Assembly: GCF_031581025.1 (NCBI RefSeq)
Contig: NZ_JAVLCA010000010.1
Length of the DNA stretch: 64,000 nt
Direction: 5' to 3' (one strand)
Source of the DNA: Salibaculum sp031581025
Lineage (GTDB): Bacteria > Pseudomonadota > Alphaproteobacteria > Rhodobacterales > Rhodobacteraceae
Part shown: one piece after another, positions 54,563-63,040 of the stretch
Layout: every line of letters starts with the position of its first letter
How positions within the stretch are numbered: position 1 is the stretch's first letter
Position numbers and translations under genes: made by a program
The notes under the pieces: generated by a model
What the model was told of the DNA's origin: nothing
What the model saw: only the letters and a program-made list of their open reading frames with translations
The model's database searches: none

Positions 54563-55657
54563 ATGAGGGACATGGAAAAGATACTCGGCGCGGGGGCCGC
54601 GCTACTGTTGACGACCGGACTTGCCAGTGCCGGCGGGCTCGATCGGTCGGGCCAGCCGGTCGGCGCGATTTTCGAGGAGGGCAGTTATGCCGAGCTGAGC
54701 TTCGGGCGGGTCAACCCGTCGGTCAGCGGCAACATGAATGCCGCCCTCGGCGGGGCGCCCTCCGGCGACATGGCGCCCAGCTACGCGCAGTTCGGGGCGG
54801 CCTACAAGACCGACCTGTTCGAGGGCACCGCGCTCGCCATCATCCTGGATCAACCCTACGGTGCCGACGTCGACTACGACGACACGACCGCCTATGCCCT
54901 GGCCGGCGCGAATGCGGAGGTCGACACCACCGGCCTTTCGGTGCTGCTGCGGTTCCGGATCGACGAGAATTTCAGCCTGCACGGCGGGGTCCGGACGGTG
55001 ACGGCGAGCGGTGTCTACGACGTGCCGGCGGTAGACCCGGATGGTCCGGGGGGGCCCGCGCCCGCATCGCCCGCCTACGCCTCGACCTATTCCAGCGACA
55101 CCGGCATGGGCTATGTCCTGGGCGGGTCCTACGAACGCCCTGAGATCGCCCTGCGCGTCGCGCTGACCTACAGCAGCCCGGTCGACCTGGCGCTTGATGG
55201 ATCGGCGGGCGATCTGAACACCACCATGCCCGAAAGCGTCAACCTCGACTTCCAGACCGGCATCGCCCAGGACACGCTTCTTTTTGGTTCGATGCGCTAT
55301 GTGGCCTGGGACGGTTTTGCCCTGACCGACAGCACGCCGGCTGTGGGTAACATCCTCGAATACGACGATGACGTCTATACGTTCAACATCGGGGTCGGTC
55401 GGCAGTTCACCGACAAGCTTTCCGCCTCTTTCGCGGTGGGCTATGAAGCGGCCACCGACGAGCCGACCGGCAACCTCGGCCCGACCGATGGCTACGTCAG
55501 CTACCAACTGGGCGCGGCCTACATGATCGCCGACGGGGTCGAACTGTCGGGGGGTATCCGCTACATCGACATCGGCGATGCGACCACCACCATCGGGTCG
55601 GACTTCAGCAACAATTCGGCCGTCGGCCTCGGCGCGAAGATCGCCTACTCCTACTGA
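54563..55657 (+). CDS. FadL/OMPP1 family outer-membrane transport protein
   Basis: A 364-residue outer-membrane beta-barrel. The signal peptide is about residues 1-23 (LLLTTGLASAG). Strands of alternating hydrophobic residues end with the C-terminal aromatic SY typical of outer-membrane proteins. The first mature part with GLDRSGQPVGAIFEEGSYAEL and later YALAGANAEVDTTGLSVLLRFRI and GLGAKIAYSY fit FadL, the long-chain fatty acid or aromatic compound channel. The spacer upstream holds a dyad TGACG-TGG-CGTCA (54488-54500) and a possible -35 TTGACC at 54505. A Rho-independent terminator follows. Confidence 0.83.
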   Translation: MRDMEKILGAGAALLLTTGLASAGGLDRSGQPVGAIFEEGSYAELSFGRVNPSVSGNMNAALGGAPSGDMAPSYAQFGAAYKTDLFEGTALAIILDQPYGADVDYDDTTAYALAGANAEVDTTGLSVLLRFRIDENFSLHGGVRTVTASGVYDVPAVDPDGPGGPAPASPAYASTYSSDTGMGYVLGGSYERPEIALRVALTYSSPVDLALDGSAGDLNTTMPESVNLDFQTGIAQDTLLFGSMRYVAWDGFALTDSTPAVGNILEYDDDVYTFNIGVGRQFTDKLSASFAVGYEAATDEPTGNLGPTDGYVSYQLGAAYMIADGVELSGGIRYIDIGDATTTIGSDFSNNSAVGLGAKIAYSY

Positions 55658-55678
55658 GCGGTCCAAGACCACACCGAA

Positions 55679-55706
55679 AGCCCCGCCCCACCCGGCGGGG
55701 CTTTTT
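55679..55706 (+). terminator. Rho-independent terminator of the FadL gene
   Basis: The 9 bp perfect stem AGCCCCGCC (55679-55687) / GGCGGGGCT (55694-55702) with a 6 nt loop is followed by four more T. It starts 21 nt after the stop codon. Confidence 0.85.
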
Positions 55707-55761
55707 CGTGGCGCTGCAATTCGGGCTTGGACGCCGGGCGCGCCCGCGCTAGGCACGGGCC

Positions 55762-56625
55762 ATGATTTACGAAAGCGCCGCCGACTGGACCCGAGCCGCC
55801 CACAAGCGCGTGGTCTTTTTCGCCATGTCCGGGCTGGGCAAGACGCATCTGTCCAAGATGCTGGCGGGCACCGGCGACTGGTTCCACTACAGCGTGGATT
55901 ACCGCATCGGCACCCGCTACATGGCCGAACCCATCGCCGACAACCTCAAGAAACAGGCCATGCAGGTGCCCTTCCTGGCCGAAATGCTGCGCGCCGATGC
56001 CATCCATATCGCCGCCAACATCCACGACGATGATCTTACGGCCGTTTCGGCCTACCTGGGCAAGCCCGGCGACCCGGCCCGCGGCGGTCTGCCCATGGCC
56101 GAATACACCCGCCGCCAGGCCGAGTTCCGCGCCGCCGAGGAACGCACCCTGCTTGACACGGGCGCCTTCATCACCCGCGCGGAAGAGGTCTATGGCTATC
56201 CGCATTTCGTCTGCGACACCGGCGGGTCGATCTGCGAATGGGTCGATCCCGAAGACCCCGACGACCCGATCCTGCGCGCCCTGTCGGCGCAGTGCCTGAT
56301 GGTCTGGATCAAGGGCAGTGACGCCCATACAGACGAACTGGTGCGCCGCTTCGACCGGGCGCCCAAGCCGATGTCCTATCAGCCTGAGTTCCTGGCCCGG
56401 GCCTGGGCCGAATACCTGCGTGAAAACACCCTGCAAGAGCGCGATGTCGACCCGGATGCCTTCATCCGCTGGGCCTATGCACGGGCCCTGGCCCATCGCC
56501 AGCCCCGCTATGCCGCCATGGCCCGCAACTGGGGCGTCACCGTCCAGGCCGAGGACATGGCCCACACCCGCGACGCCGCCGATATCGAAGCGGTGATCGC
56601 CGCCGCGCTCGACGCGCCCCGCTGA
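55762..56625 (+). CDS. P-loop ATPase of unknown function
   Basis: A 287-residue protein with Walker A AMSGLGKTHLS at 21-31, but no clear canonical Walker B; DTGGSICEWVDPEDPDDPI lies near the middle. It looks like a small nucleoside or shikimate kinase-like P-loop protein that has diverged. It begins 27 bp before metA on the same strand, and the two are likely co-transcribed. The reaction is unknown; a link to sulfur amino acids is only contextual. Confidence 0.68.
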   Translation: MIYESAADWTRAAHKRVVFFAMSGLGKTHLSKMLAGTGDWFHYSVDYRIGTRYMAEPIADNLKKQAMQVPFLAEMLRADAIHIAANIHDDDLTAVSAYLGKPGDPARGGLPMAEYTRRQAEFRAAEERTLLDTGAFITRAEEVYGYPHFVCDTGGSICEWVDPEDPDDPILRALSAQCLMVWIKGSDAHTDELVRRFDRAPKPMSYQPEFLARAWAEYLRENTLQERDVDPDAFIRWAYARALAHRQPRYAAMARNWGVTVQAEDMAHTRDAADIEAVIAAALDAPR

Positions 56626-56652
56626 GCCCGCAATACCGCGAAAGAGACCGAC

Positions 56653-57600
56653 ATGCCCATCAAGCTGCCCCGCTCCCTGCCCGCCTATGACGTGCTCTCG
56701 ACCGAGGGCGTCATGGTCATGGGCGAGAATGCGGCCAGCCAGCAGGATATCCGGCCCCTGCGCATCGCGCTCTTGAACCTCATGCCCCGCAAGATCCAGA
56801 CCGAGATCCAGTTCTCGCGGCTGATCGGGTCAACGCCCCTGCAGATCGAGTTCAGCCTGATCCGCATGACCGGGCACGAGGCGCGCAACACCTCGGCCGA
56901 CCACATGGATGCCTTCTATCGCCCATTTGCGGAGGTCCGCGACGAGAAATTCGACGGGCTGATCATCACCGGCGCCCCGATCGAGCACCTGCCCTTCGAG
57001 GAGGTCACCTATTGGGACGAGCTTTGCGAGGTTTTCGAATGGACCCAGAGCCACGTGCATTCCACCTTCGGCGTCTGCTGGGGCGGCATGGCGATGATCC
57101 ACTACTTCCACGGGGTGAAGAAACACCTTTTGGAGCAAAAGCTCTTCGGCTGCTACCGGCACATGAACTTTGCCCCGGAAAGCCCCTATCTGCGCGGATT
57201 TTCCGATGATTTCGTCATGCCTGTCAGCCGCTGGACCGAGATGCGCCGGCCCGAGATCGAGGCGGCGGGCCTGCCGATCCTGCTGCACTCGGACGAGGTC
57301 GGCCCGGCGCTGGTCGAGGACCCGGCACATCGGGCGCTCTATGTCTTCAACCACCTGGAATACGACAGCGGCACGCTGGACGAGGAATACCGCCGCGATC
57401 TGGCCGCCTCGCAGGTGGCGGGGGCCGATGTGCTGATGCCGGTGAACTATTTCCCCTTCGACGATCCCGCCCGCGCGCCGCAGAACCGCTGGCGCAGCCA
57501 TGCGCATCTGCTCTATGGCAACTGGATTTCCGAAATATACCTGACCACGCCCTTCGACATGGGCCGCATCGGGCAGGAGGTCTCGGACCTGCGGCGCTGA
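56653..57600 (+). CDS. metA: Homoserine O-acetyltransferase, MetA family
   Basis: A 315-residue enzyme of methionine synthesis. The catalytic Cys142 lies in FGVCWGGMAM, and the His/Glu pair in FNHLEYD near 235-237, as in E. coli MetA. Residue 111 is Glu (GAPIEHLP). In the MetA family, Glu at this position goes with acetyl-CoA and Gly with succinyl-CoA (known from Bacillus cereus MetA), so acetylation is predicted. Its product would feed O-acetylhomoserine sulfhydrylase or a trans-sulfuration enzyme like that at 16.2-17.4 kb. No SAM riboswitch is visible upstream. Confidence 0.92.
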   Translation: MPIKLPRSLPAYDVLSTEGVMVMGENAASQQDIRPLRIALLNLMPRKIQTEIQFSRLIGSTPLQIEFSLIRMTGHEARNTSADHMDAFYRPFAEVRDEKFDGLIITGAPIEHLPFEEVTYWDELCEVFEWTQSHVHSTFGVCWGGMAMIHYFHGVKKHLLEQKLFGCYRHMNFAPESPYLRGFSDDFVMPVSRWTEMRRPEIEAAGLPILLHSDEVGPALVEDPAHRALYVFNHLEYDSGTLDEEYRRDLAASQVAGADVLMPVNYFPFDDPARAPQNRWRSHAHLLYGNWISEIYLTTPFDMGRIGQEVSDLRR

Positions 57601-57673
57601 CGCCGCGGCGCTGCTGGCCCCCGCACAGGCCGGGGCTACGTTCCATCCATTGTTGTTGCGCGGGGCGACTGTC

Positions 57674-58618
57674 ATGAAATTTCTTGTGTTCCTTCTGGTT
57701 CTGCTGGTCCTGGCCGCGGCGGTCCACTTGCGCGCGGGCGCCCGCGAAAGCCGCTGGGAGGCGAGGTTCCCGCCGCTGGGCCAGGTCATCGAGGTCGAGG
57801 GCACCCGGGTTCACGCGCTGGTCAAGGGCGACGGCCCCGATCTGGTGCTGATCCATGGCTCTTCGGGGAACCTGCGGGATTTCAGCTTTGCCCTGGTGGA
57901 CCGGCTAGCTGAGGATTACCGCGTGATCGCCTTCGACCGGCCGGGCCTGGGCTATACCGAGCGGCTGCACGCGCGGGGCGCGACAATCGCGGAACAGGCG
58001 GCGCTGCTGCAAAAGGCAGCGGCGCAGCTGGGCGCAGAGCGGCCGTTGGTGCTGGGCCAGAGCTATGGCGGCGCCGTCGCCCTGTCCTGGGCAGTGACGC
58101 AGCCGCAGGCCCTGGCGGGGCTGGCGCTCGTGTCCTCGCCCACGCACCCCTGGGACGGCCATGTGCCCGCGCTCTATCGCATCAACGGCTCGCGCCTGGG
58201 CGCGGCGCTGGCGGTCCCACCGATCACCGCGCTGGTGCCGCAGTCCTACATCCGCGACCAGGTGCGCGCGGTCTTCGACCCCGAGCCGATGCCCGAGGGC
58301 TATGACAGCTATGTCGGCGCCGAACTGGCCGCGCGCCGCGTCAGCCTGCGCGCCAACGCCAGACAGCGGTTGGGGCTGCTTGACCAGATCACCCGGATGC
58401 AACCGCGCTATGACAGCCTCGACCTGCCGATCGAGCTGATCCACGGCACCGCCGACACCACCGTCGGCCTGTCCATCCATGCCGAGAAATTCATCCGCGA
58501 GGTGCCGCAGGCCAACCTGACCCGGCTGGAGGGGGTGGGCCACCTGCCCCATCACACCGCGCCCGAGGCCACCCGCGCGGCCATCGACCGCGCCGCCACG
58601 CGCGCCGGATTGCGCTGA
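57674..58618 (+). CDS. Alpha/beta hydrolase with membrane anchor
   Basis: A 314-residue protein with a hydrophobic N-terminal helix (3-17), then an alpha/beta hydrolase fold. The oxyanion segment is LIHGSSGN, the nucleophile elbow is GQSYGG with Ser130, the acid is in HGTADTTV, and the base in GVGHLPHH. It is an esterase- or lipase-like enzyme of unknown substrate, probably facing the periplasm. The ATG at 57674 was chosen because it starts the hydrophobic helix. Confidence 0.8.
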   Translation: MKFLVFLLVLLVLAAAVHLRAGARESRWEARFPPLGQVIEVEGTRVHALVKGDGPDLVLIHGSSGNLRDFSFALVDRLAEDYRVIAFDRPGLGYTERLHARGATIAEQAALLQKAAAQLGAERPLVLGQSYGGAVALSWAVTQPQALAGLALVSSPTHPWDGHVPALYRINGSRLGAALAVPPITALVPQSYIRDQVRAVFDPEPMPEGYDSYVGAELAARRVSLRANARQRLGLLDQITRMQPRYDSLDLPIELIHGTADTTVGLSIHAEKFIREVPQANLTRLEGVGHLPHHTAPEATRAAIDRAATRAGLR

Positions 58619-58659
58619 CCGCGCCCGCCCCCCATAGTGGCACAAGCGAGGAGACCAAG

Positions 58660-58791
58660 ATGCAGGACCTGCCCTTCGACGGGGCCATCCGCCGGGAGTT
58701 CGCAAAAAAGGCCCGTCATCGCGATGACCTCTCGCGGGTTGGGCCGGTGGAGCCCATGATCCATGCAGCGCCGGACCTCTGGCATGGCTAA
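58660..58791 (+). CDS. Small 43-residue protein overlapping tetR
   Basis: A short ORF with a strong site (GAGGAG, 7 nt spacing) and codon use like its neighbours. The product, MQDLPFDGAIRREFAKKARH followed by a charged C-terminal part, has a basic middle and ends in DLWHG. No membrane helix or signal is present. Its last 8 bp overlap the TetR gene start, so translation of the regulator could be coupled to it. The function is unknown and it may be a leader peptide or a real small protein. Confidence 0.5.
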   Translation: MQDLPFDGAIRREFAKKARHRDDLSRVGPVEPMIHAAPDLWHG

Positions 58792-59428
58792 GCGCGGCTA
58801 TCATCACGGCGACCTCAAGCGGGCGCTGGTCGACGGGGCCCTGCGCCTGATCGAGGAGAAGGGCCCGACGGGCTTTACCCTGTCCGAGGCCGCGCGCGAG
58901 GCCGGCGTGACCCCGGCCGCCGTCTATCGCCATTTCGACGGGCGCGACGACCTGATCGCCGAGGCCGCCCGGCAGGGCTATGTCATCTTCGCCGACCTGA
59001 TGGAACATGCCTATGACAAGGGCCAGCCCTCGGCGCTGGTCTCCTTCGAGGCCACGGGACGCGCCTACCTGGCCTTCGCGCGCCGGTTTCCGGGGCACTA
59101 CGTGGCGATGTTCGAAAGCGGCATCTCGGTGCAGCGCACGCCCGAGCTGGCCGTGGCCGCCAGTCGGGCCATGGGGGTGCTGGAAAAGGCCGCCGCCGAG
59201 CTTTCGCAGCATATCCCCGAGGACAGGCGCCCGCCGCCGCAGATGTTCTCGGCCCATGTCTGGGCCATGTCCCATGGCGTGGTCGAGCTGTTCGCGCGCG
59301 GCAGTCCCGGCAGCCGCGCGCCCTTCCCGCCCGAAGACCTGCTGGAGACCGGAATCGGCATCTACCTGCGCGGGCTGGGGTTGATCCGGCCCGACACCGA
59401 GAGCGAACCGGGCAGCGGCGCGGGCTGA
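58784..59428 (+). CDS. TetR/AcrR family regulator with WHG domain
   Basis: A 214-residue regulator. The N-terminal helix-turn-helix has YHHGDLKRALVDGALRLIEEKG and FTLSEAAREAGVTPAAVYRHFDGRDDL. The C-terminal part (AYLAFARRFPGHYVAMFESGI, FSAHVWAMSHGVVELFARG) fits the WHG subgroup. The ATG at 58784 overlaps the small upstream ORF and has no clear ribosome-binding site of its own. Targets are unknown; the downstream PagL-like gene is a candidate. Confidence 0.85.
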   Translation: MAKRGYHHGDLKRALVDGALRLIEEKGPTGFTLSEAAREAGVTPAAVYRHFDGRDDLIAEAARQGYVIFADLMEHAYDKGQPSALVSFEATGRAYLAFARRFPGHYVAMFESGISVQRTPELAVAASRAMGVLEKAAAELSQHIPEDRRPPPQMFSAHVWAMSHGVVELFARGSPGSRAPFPPEDLLETGIGIYLRGLGLIRPDTESEPGSGAG

Positions 59429-59494
59429 AAAATTGCTGGCCCGGCCCGCGCGGGACCGGTATCCATCGAGGTGACAGACACCGGAGATGCACCG

Positions 59495-60007
59495 ATGGAC
59501 GGCACCCTTGCCGCGATCTACCTGACCGCAAGCCTGTTCGACATGAGCCTCAACCATTGCCCACAGGGATGCCTGGCCCGTGACGCCGCCCCCGCGCGGC
59601 TGTCGGTGCAGGCCGCCGATGTGATCTTTCAGGAGGACAGCATCGGCCAGGAGCTTTACCTGGGCTACGACCTGGACCACGTCTATGGCCCCTTCCAGTC
59701 CACGGTGGCGCTGTCGATGACCGACCAGGGCGCGGGCTGGGCCGGGCTTGGGGTGAAATCCCGCTTCGAGATCGGCCAGGCGGGGCTTTTCGCGGAGGGG
59801 TCCATCATGCCGGGCTATCACAGCGCGGGCGACGGGCCCGACCTGGGCGGCGCGCTGCAGATCCGCTCGGCCTTGGGGATGGGCTATGAGTTCGGCAACG
59901 GGGCCTCGCTAAGCGTGATCTACGACCACCGCTCGAACGCGGAGACGCAGGCGCTCAATCCCGGGCTGGAAACGCTCTCGATCCGCTACCAGGTGGCGCT
60001 CGACTGA
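59495..60007 (+). CDS. PagL-like lipid A 3-O-deacylase
   Basis: A 170-residue beta-strand-rich protein. His145 and Ser147 (DHRSNA) and Glu159 (NPGLE) have exactly the spacing of the PagL catalytic triad His126-Ser128-Glu140. PagL removes the 3-O acyl chain from lipid A in the outer membrane. The barrel-like repeats (GQELYLGYDLDHV, FQSTVALSMTDQG, WAGLGVKSRFEIG) agree. The N-terminus (MDGTLAAIYLTASLFDMSLN) is not a clear signal peptide, and a GTG at 59471 would not add one. GGAG precedes the ATG at 59495. It follows tetR after 66 bp. Confidence 0.75.
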   Translation: MDGTLAAIYLTASLFDMSLNHCPQGCLARDAAPARLSVQAADVIFQEDSIGQELYLGYDLDHVYGPFQSTVALSMTDQGAGWAGLGVKSRFEIGQAGLFAEGSIMPGYHSAGDGPDLGGALQIRSALGMGYEFGNGASLSVIYDHRSNAETQALNPGLETLSIRYQVALD

Positions 60008-60016
60008 GCCGTGCGG

Positions 60017-60080
60017 GAGGGGCGCTGCCCCTCTTGGCCTGCGGCCAATTCACCCCGGGATATTTCCGGCCATAAGAAAC
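60017..60080 (+). repeat. Dispersed intergenic repeat, copy 3
   Basis: GAGGGGC-GCT-GCCCCTC hairpin (60017-60033), TTGGCC-TGC-GGCCAA hairpin (60034-60048), then a core of CACCCCGGGATATTTCCGGCC and ATAAGAAAC to 60080. The order of modules is as in copy 1. It sits between the convergent PagL-like and PotA-type genes, with the core next to the 3' end of the latter. Confidence 0.75.
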
Positions 60081-60092
60081 GGCGCGCGGCTC

Positions 60093-61175
60093 TCACCGGC
60101 CCAGCAGAACCAGCGAGCGTTCATCCCAGGCCACGCGGGTGGGCATGCCGACATCCAGCACTGGGCGGCCGATCAGGTTCTTCATCGAAAGGGTCAGGGG
60201 TTTCTCGATCCCCTCCACGGCCACGTCGTAATAGGTCATGTCGCCGTAGTAGACGACCTCGTCGACGCGGCCCGCGACCTCCATCCGGTCGGTGCGCTCG
60301 CCCTCGAAGAGCAGCGAGAGCGTCTCGGGGCGGATGCCGATGGTGACCGGCCCCGCCGCCACCCCGCCGGGGGCCTGTTCGGCGGGCACCCTGCAGCGAC
60401 CCAGCCCCTCGACCGCGACATCGATCTCGGCGCCGGTGGCGCTGACCTGCCCGCGCAGGAAATTCATCATACCGATGAACCCGGCCACCCGTTTCGAGCG
60501 CGGCCGACGATAGAGTGTTTCGGGGTCGTCCAACTGGCCGATGCCGCCCTCGAACATCACGGCGATGCGGTCGGACATGACCAGCGCCTCTTCCTGGTCG
60601 TGGGTCACGAGGATGAAGGTGATCCCGACCTCGCGCTGGAGCTTCATCAGCTCGACCTGCATCTGTTCGCGGATCTTCTTGTCCAGCGCGGACAGGGGTT
60701 CGTCCAGCAGCAGCACCTTGGGTTTGAGGATCAGTGCGCGGGCCAGCGCCACGCGCTGGCGCTGCCCGCCCGAGAGCGCATTGGCCGCCCGCGCGCCGTA
60801 GCCGCTCAGGCCCACCATCTCGAGCGCCGCCTCCACGGCGCGGGCCTTGTCGGCGCGGCTCATCTCGGACCGGCGCAGCCCGAACCCCACGTTCTCGGCC
60901 ACGGTCAGATGCGGGAAGATGGCATAGGACTGGAACACCATGTTGGTGGGCCGCAGGTTCGGGCCGACGCCGGCCATGCCGCTGCCATCGATCCGCAGGC
61001 TGCCGGTGTCGGGGTCCTCGAAACCGGCAATGACCCGCAACAGCGTGGTCTTGCCGCAGCCCGAGGGCCCCAGCAACGAGAAGAACTCGCCCTCGCGGAT
61101 GTCCAGTTCGATGTCGCGCAGGGCGTGATAGTCGGCGAAATGCTTGTTCACGCCCGTCAGGCTGATCAGCGTCAC
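60093..61175 (-). CDS. ABC transporter ATP-binding protein, spermidine/putrescine type (PotA)
   Basis: A 360-residue ATPase. Walker A is GPSGCGKTT at about 36-44, the signature is ALSGGQRQRVALARAL, Walker B is PKVLLLDEPLSALD, and the H-loop is in VTHDQEEAL. The C-terminal TOBE domain (about 240-355) has IGIRPETLSLL. It overlaps the permease gene by 4 bp. Substrates of this group are polyamines or other small cations and organic compounds, not fixed here. Confidence 0.9.
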   Translation of the reverse strand: MTLISLTGVNKHFADYHALRDIELDIREGEFFSLLGPSGCGKTTLLRVIAGFEDPDTGSLRIDGSGMAGVGPNLRPTNMVFQSYAIFPHLTVAENVGFGLRRSEMSRADKARAVEAALEMVGLSGYGARAANALSGGQRQRVALARALILKPKVLLLDEPLSALDKKIREQMQVELMKLQREVGITFILVTHDQEEALVMSDRIAVMFEGGIGQLDDPETLYRRPRSKRVAGFIGMMNFLRGQVSATGAEIDVAVEGLGRCRVPAEQAPGGVAAGPVTIGIRPETLSLLFEGERTDRMEVAGRVDEVVYYGDMTYYDVAVEGIEKPLTLSMKNLIGRPVLDVGMPTRVAWDERSLVLLGR

Positions 61176-61975
61176 AGAAAGCCCCCCCTGTCCTTGAGCC
61201 CGGCCCGCCTGAGGCCGCGCCGCCGCATGATCTCGGCCAGGCTCAGCAGAACGATGGACAGCGCCACCAGGATCGTCCCCAGCGCCATGACCACCGGCAA
61301 CTGGCCCGGAAAGCGCAGCAAGCCCCAGATATAGACCGGCATGGTCGGATTCGCCCCCGACAAGAAGAAGGCGATGATGAATTCGTCCAGCGATATCGTG
61401 AAGGAGATCAGCAGCGACGAGATGATCCCCGGCATCACCAGCGGCAGGATCACCAGGCGAAAGGCGCTCGGCCGCGTCTCGCCCAGGTCGAGCGCGGCCT
61501 CTTCCAGGGCCGGGTCCAGGTTCTGGAAGGCACCGTTGAGCACGGCGATGGAAAAGGGCATGCAGATCAGGGTATGCGCCGCGATGATGGTGGTGTTGGA
61601 CAGGCCCAGCCCGAAGGTCTGCACCGCCAGCACCAGCAGCGAGACCGCCACGATGATCTCGGGCAGGACCAGCGGCAGCATGATCAGCCCCAACATGGGG
61701 CGTTTCAGCGGCCAGTCGGCCATGCTGGCCGCGCGGGCGGCGCAGACGCCCAGCACGGTCGACAGCACCGCCGTCGTGGCCGCGATGATCAGCGAATTGC
61801 GCGCCGCGTCGAGCAGGCTCGCGCTTTGCGTGAGTTCTGCGAACCAGCGGGTCGTGGCCCCCGACAGCGGGAAGGCGATGATATCCGCGTCGTTGAAGGC
61901 AAAGAGGGGCAGCAGCGCGATGGGCGCATAGAGAAACACCAGATAGGCGATGGCATAGACACGCAGACCCTTCAT
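61172..61975 (-). CDS. ABC transporter permease, PotC type
   Basis: A 267-residue permease with six hydrophobic helices. The coupling (EAA) loop LEEAALDLGETRPSAFRLVILPLVMPGII is near 155-185. It overlaps potB- and potA-type genes by 4 bp on each side. It forms the pore together with the PotB-type subunit. Confidence 0.9.
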   Translation of the reverse strand: MKGLRVYAIAYLVFLYAPIALLPLFAFNDADIIAFPLSGATTRWFAELTQSASLLDAARNSLIIAATTAVLSTVLGVCAARAASMADWPLKRPMLGLIMLPLVLPEIIVAVSLLVLAVQTFGLGLSNTTIIAAHTLICMPFSIAVLNGAFQNLDPALEEAALDLGETRPSAFRLVILPLVMPGIISSLLISFTISLDEFIIAFFLSGANPTMPVYIWGLLRFPGQLPVVMALGTILVALSIVLLSLAEIMRRRGLRRAGLKDRGGFL

Positions 61976-62844
61976 TTCGGCCCCCGCAGCCAGCGCCGGT
62001 TGAGCCAGATGAAGATCAGCGAGACAGCCGTGACCGAAAGCATGGCCAGCACCGCGAGCGTCGCCCCCATGGGCGCGTTGTTGAGCCTGAGGAACTGCGT
62101 CTGGATCATGTTGGCAATCATCAGCCCGTCGGGCCCGCCCACCAGCCGCGGCGTGACATAGTCGCCGATGGTTGGGATGAAGACGATCAGCACCGCGGCG
62201 ACCACGCCGGGCATGGCCAAGGGCAGCGTCACCCGCAGGAAGGTCGTCGTGCGGGTCTCGCCCAGGTCCATCGAGGCCTCGAGCAGCGACCGGTCGATCT
62301 TTTCGAGCGCCACGAAAATCGGCAGGATCGCGAAGGGCGCAAAGGCATGGGCCAGGGTGATGACCACCGCGTTGGCGTTGTAGAGGATGACCGACAGCGG
62401 CGCGTCGATCAGCCCGAGGCCCTGCAACCCGGAATTAAGCACGCCGTTATAGCCCAGGATCACCTTCCACAGGAAGACGCGGATCAGATAGCTGGTCCAG
62501 AAGGGTATGGTGATCAGGAACAGCCAGAGCGACTTGCGTTCCGGCGCCACGTGGAAGCTGACGAAATAGGCGATGGGAAAGGCCAGCACCACGGTCGCGA
62601 CGGTCACCGCCCCGGCGATCAGCAGCGAGCGGCGCAGCAATTGCATGTAGAGCGGATCACCGAAGGCCTCGGCGTAATTGGCCAGCGTGAAACTGGTGCT
62701 GATGTCCAGGTAATCCTGGGTCCAGAAGCTGAACAGCACGATCGTTGCCAACGGCACCGCCAGCAGCAGCAGGGCATAGAGAAACGGCGGGCTGACAAGG
62801 ATCAGCCCCCGCTTGCCGCGTGCTGTCAGTCCCACCTTGGCCAT
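61972..62844 (-). CDS. ABC transporter permease, PotB type
   Basis: A 290-residue permease with about six helices and the EAA loop LLEASMDLGETRTTTFLRVTLPLAMPGVV. I chose the ATG at 62844, with GAGGGGAA about 12 nt upstream; a TTG at 62874 would add ten residues. First gene of the operon, followed by potC- and potA-type genes. No binding-protein gene is present in the operon, and a LysR gene is divergent. Confidence 0.88.
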   Translation of the reverse strand: MAKVGLTARGKRGLILVSPPFLYALLLLAVPLATIVLFSFWTQDYLDISTSFTLANYAEAFGDPLYMQLLRRSLLIAGAVTVATVVLAFPIAYFVSFHVAPERKSLWLFLITIPFWTSYLIRVFLWKVILGYNGVLNSGLQGLGLIDAPLSVILYNANAVVITLAHAFAPFAILPIFVALEKIDRSLLEASMDLGETRTTTFLRVTLPLAMPGVVAAVLIVFIPTIGDYVTPRLVGGPDGLMIANMIQTQFLRLNNAPMGATLAVLAMLSVTAVSLIFIWLNRRWLRGPK

Positions 62845-63040
62845 GGGTGCCCCGATTCCCCTCGAACGCGCCAAGCCCCAAGGGACCGAGAAACGCGAAA
62901 AAGATCAAATACCTTTAAGTCTCGCGCGATTCGGCCTATCTTTATAGTCAGTCAAGGCGCGGTTTTCCTTAAAATCCTGCGACGGGTCCTGTTTGCCAGC
63001 GGTGCGGACAGGGTACCGCGATGACAGGAAAGACGACGTA

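Noticed and set aside
56626..56652. SAM-II riboswitch before metA
   Set aside because: Only 27 bp separate metA from the ATPase gene, too short for the riboswitch, and the 55 bp after the terminator at 55.7 kb show no fitting pseudoknot elements.
57905..59821. Open frame of 638 codons on the minus strand opposite the hydrolase, tetR and PagL-like genes
   Set aside because: The plus-strand genes have clear active-site motifs and ribosome-binding sites; the minus-strand frame has none.
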